Shown: positions 61,224 through 64,000 of the stretch, in pieces
How the letters are laid out: every line of letters starts with the position of its first letter
How positions within the stretch are numbered: the stretch's first letter is position 1
Source: Anopheles merus
Lineage: Eukaryota; Arthropoda; Insecta; Diptera; Culicidae
Length of the DNA stretch: 64,000 bases
Assembly (NCBI RefSeq): GCF_017562075.2
Contig: NC_054082.1
Location: 40,470,442 to 40,534,441, forward strand
Direction: 5' to 3'
The notes under the pieces: generated by a model
The model's input: only the letters and a program-made list of their open reading frames with translations
Database searches by the model: none
Told to the model about the DNA's origin: nothing
Program-made: the position numbers and the translations under genes

Positions 61224-63628
61224 GGCGGACCATATCTATGGAATTTTCGTTGGGCTCCGTGCACTCCGTTTGCTCCGTTGTGCCCCTCCGGTTGTATCCC
61301 GGTTGATTGTGCGCACCCGGCTGTATGGTAGATTGCAATCAGATCGCTGCGACTAGTTGCTATAGGACCGCTGACCACTGTTGTCTGCCGCTACTGACCG
61401 GCGTTCCGTCCCGATGGGGGTTTGGCTGTAATTTCGGTGCACTTTGAGGGACAAAACGTTCCAGAGTACGTTGAGTTGAGTGTTTTTTTCGCGAGTGCTC
61501 TTGCGTCTAGACTTTTGCTGTATTTGCTGTGAATGAGAAAGAGGCAAAAGAGACAAAAAAACAGTGGAAATCATTAGAAGCATTGTGAACCCGGGTCGTG
61601 GAGCGAATGTTTCTGAACTTCGTGCTTATCACACCGTTGTTGCGCCTTTATGCGCCGCCCCTTTTGCTGCATTTTCCATCGCACCAGCCGCATGTCATCT
61701 TCGGGCGCAACGGCAAAACACACGTGCTCGGCGCTCTGCCAGCGGGCGGCAACCTTCAGTTCCAGCGAAGCTCTGCCAGCACGACTGCTGGCAAGTTGTC
61801 AGCCTTTCGCAGGCAAGCGAAGCAAAATGGCCGATCCGCTTACATGGCCAGGAGTGGGAATGAGGGGGGGCGGGGTATGGCCGTGCAAAGCCCGCTCAAC
61901 ACGCTTAATCGGCCCGTATAGCCGCGTGTATTTTTCCAGATTGACTGGAATCCAACAAAAGACGAAGCCCCTTGCAAAGAGGAGGAAGGGCGGGGTGTGG
62001 GGATGGTCCGTTACAATATGCTAAGTAACTACGGCAGTACGGCCACGGCGCACACGGGAGCGCCCAAGGACCGTGTGCACAATGCCATTGTGGCTTCTTC
62101 CCCGAAAAGCAAGCGCGCGAGGATCGTGGATGAATAACATTATGGAGAGGATAATGAAACCTGCGCCGAAGGAGCGCGTCCAGGCAGGAAACTGCAGAAT
62201 CAGGACTTTTTGAAGTATGATTTCAAGTGTCATCAACAGTTGCTATTATACTTCCCGCTGGCGGCACAAGAGAGTTCGCCCCAATCGAGAAACTGCTGCT
62301 GGACGGAACGGACGAAAGGAGTCGTTGGGTGGGAGAAGGGCAGGAAATGTGATGAAGAAAAAAACGAGGTTGCGAGAGCACACGGTACAGCGAAAGCGTG
62401 GAAAGACTTGAGAAAAATACTTCTTTAATCAATAGTTTCCTGGCTGGTTCGCTGGCGCGGACCTGGCCCGGCCTGACGGGGCTGCGGTTTTTGGCCACCG
62501 GAAGCTGCACGCTTTATTGGCATTAGGGATGGTCGGCTGTGGGAAAAAAAAAATAAATCCTTCCTTTCCTGCCGAACGGAAGGATTTGTTTTTTTCTGGC
62601 ACTTGCCTTTTATTTGCGTTCGATGGACGGAAAAGCTTTCGTGAACCGTGTGCGATGAAAGTAAGCTTTAAGCGAAAAAATTCAATGAGGTTTCATATTT
62701 TACATTAAACGTGTAGCTAATTTCCAAAAACTGAAAATTAAAAATATTGCCTTTGTTTTAATGCATCCAGTGTAGCTTTTTGTCACGATTGCCTGCGTGT
62801 GGCCTAAGGGTAGAAACGTTACAATGTTAAAGCCAACCTTCCATTCACACCCTGGTCGGTGCGCGGGTTCATTCATACCCACGCACTCGTTGAAACGATG
62901 ACACGTCCTTGTCAGCGAGATATCTGCTGTAAAAAGCTCATTAACCATGAGCTAGACACGTAAGTGGCTTATGTCTTCTCGTCCGCTGTGTTTGTCCCTT
63001 TTTTTGTCGGCTTTCTGTTCTAGCTCGTCAGGACCAACTTCATTGATTATCGATGAGCAGTCAAATGAGCATGTTCATCGAGGATAAGTGTGTCAGGGTA
63101 TGCACTCATTCTAGGGAGAACAATAGACGTTGTACCAGACGTCGTTTGTTCTTTTCATACGAGAAATTAGCTTTGGTCGATTGAACGTATCAAGAATCGT
63201 TAAGATAATTGCTTGAATGGTTATTTCCATTTTTACCTTTCCAAATTTTATCCGATATTTCACTGGATCCTGATGACGGTTTTATTGATAAGCACATTCA
63301 TAACAAGGTAAGATATACCCATCAGCACTGGATTTGGATACTTTGATATCCTTCAAGCCTTCCAGATAACTGATATTATGATCAACAATATGCTTTATGT
63401 TTGCAGCAGTTGCTTTGCAAAAATATTCGTTTCATCAATGATTGTATTATTGAGTTTATGGCTCTTACTTATTTAGAATCGTTTTATTGGGACATTGCAT
63501 GTGAATATATAGAAGCGTTTAGGCGCATGGTAGATATCTCGAGGATGTGATAAAAAATGTATCGACTTCCATAAAAGGTTGGGTGAGGTACGAATCACAT
63601 CTGGATCGTCAGTCTGCACACATAATGC

Positions 63629-63650
63629 AATAAATAAAATAAATGCATGA

Positions 63651-63721
<71 letters not shown>

Positions 63722-63765
63722 ATACATAAATAAATACATACATACATATATACATAATTGAACAA

Positions 63766-63801
<36 letters not shown>
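63629..63801. repeat. (TAAA)n microsatellite with degenerate extension
   Basis: Perfect TAAA units at about 63651-63723, then CATA/TAAA variants, a second TAAA block to 63801, and a pentameric AACAT run to about 63839. It produces fake Tyr/Ile/Leu/Phe-rich frames on the minus strand. Confidence 0.95.
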
Positions 63802-63918
63802 CATAACATAACATAACATAAATAAATAACATAACATAAAAAGTAATAAACGTTTGGAGACAGTTAGTAATCTTATCAAAATGCGAATAATAAATTATAC
63901 GTTCTGACCGTTTTTACA

Positions 63919-64000
63919 GGGTTTCCCACGATTTATTGGTCGGTTCCCATCAATTTTTGGTGGGTTCCCATATTTTGTTGATGCGTTCCCACGATTTTTT
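63919..64000 (-). repeat. TTCCCA-type repeat cut by the window end
   Basis: Repeated GTTCCCA units at about 25-bp spacing (GGTTTCCCACGATTTATTGG, GGTTCCCATCAATTTTTGG, GGTTCCCATATTTTGTTG, GTTCCCACGATTTTTT). The same units occur inverted at 33555-33615. Confidence 0.65.

Larger units (their letters stand above)
61224..64000. other. Region upstream of Pdfr
   Basis: Expected to contain the Pdfr 5' UTR, possible non-coding exons and promoter; none can be fixed by eye. From 63629 onward it is repeat DNA. Confidence 0.5.

Noticed and set aside
63473..63832. Tyr/Leu/Phe/Ile-rich membrane-like frame
   Set aside because: It is translation of the (TAAA)n microsatellite.

Overview
The window is nuclear DNA of a mosquito, most probably an Anopheles. 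The grounds are dipteran-type gene structures with small GC-rich exons in AT-rich introns full of (CA)n, (AT)n and (GA)n microsatellites, several copies of a tRNA-derived SINE with an AAG tail that resembles the ~200-bp Anopheles SINE, many short non-autonomous DNA transposons, and proteins closest to insect families. The genus is an inference from memory of these families; no search was run.

Layout. (1) 1-32,001, minus strand: the 5' part of a Fer/Fps85D non-receptor tyrosine kinase gene. Seven coding exons (1,216 codons) encode the F-BAR domain, coiled coils and a very long disordered linker. The SH2 and kinase exons must lie left of position 1. One intron is 20 kb. A separate small exon at 2,130-2,258, with an ATG and a phase-0 donor, may start a short isoform. 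(2) 32,002-43,072: about 11 kb without a supported gene, holding three mobile-element copies (a hAT-like element, a 5'-truncated SINE with target duplication, and a mariner-type MITE) and microsatellites. (3) 43,073-43,891, plus: an intronless type II membrane protein resembling family-31 beta-1,3-glycosyltransferases, in which the metal-binding DDD is replaced by NEY. (4) 44,557-47,688, minus: DNA/RNA topoisomerase III beta, complete in 8 exons. (5) 47,689-51,043: intergenic DNA with two non-autonomous transposon candidates, one of them nested and palindromic. (6) 51,044-52,830, plus: mitochondrial aldehyde dehydrogenase, complete in 4 exons. (7) 54,181-61,223, minus: a class B GPCR that is the PDF (pigment-dispersing factor) receptor, complete in 10 exons, with a cluster of SINEs in one intron. 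(8) 61,224-64,000: upstream DNA ending in (TAAA)n and a repeat that runs off the window.

These are housekeeping or neural genes that share no pathway: signalling kinase, membrane glycosyltransferase-like protein, topoisomerase acting on DNA and mRNA, acetaldehyde and lipid-aldehyde detoxification, and a circadian neuropeptide receptor. Aldh and Pdfr converge, as do the glycosyltransferase-like gene and Top3b; Top3b and Aldh are head to head. Exon boundaries were placed by eye from GT/AG signals, reading-frame phase and family conservation; all phases close without a frameshift.

I found no clearly new multi-gene system. The most interesting items are the catalytically degenerate glycosyltransferase-like gene, the hAT-like element whose whole interior is a GATTCCGGA-type minisatellite flanked by a perfect 8-bp target duplication, the candidate alternative first exon of the Fer-type gene, and the nested palindromic element next to Top3b.
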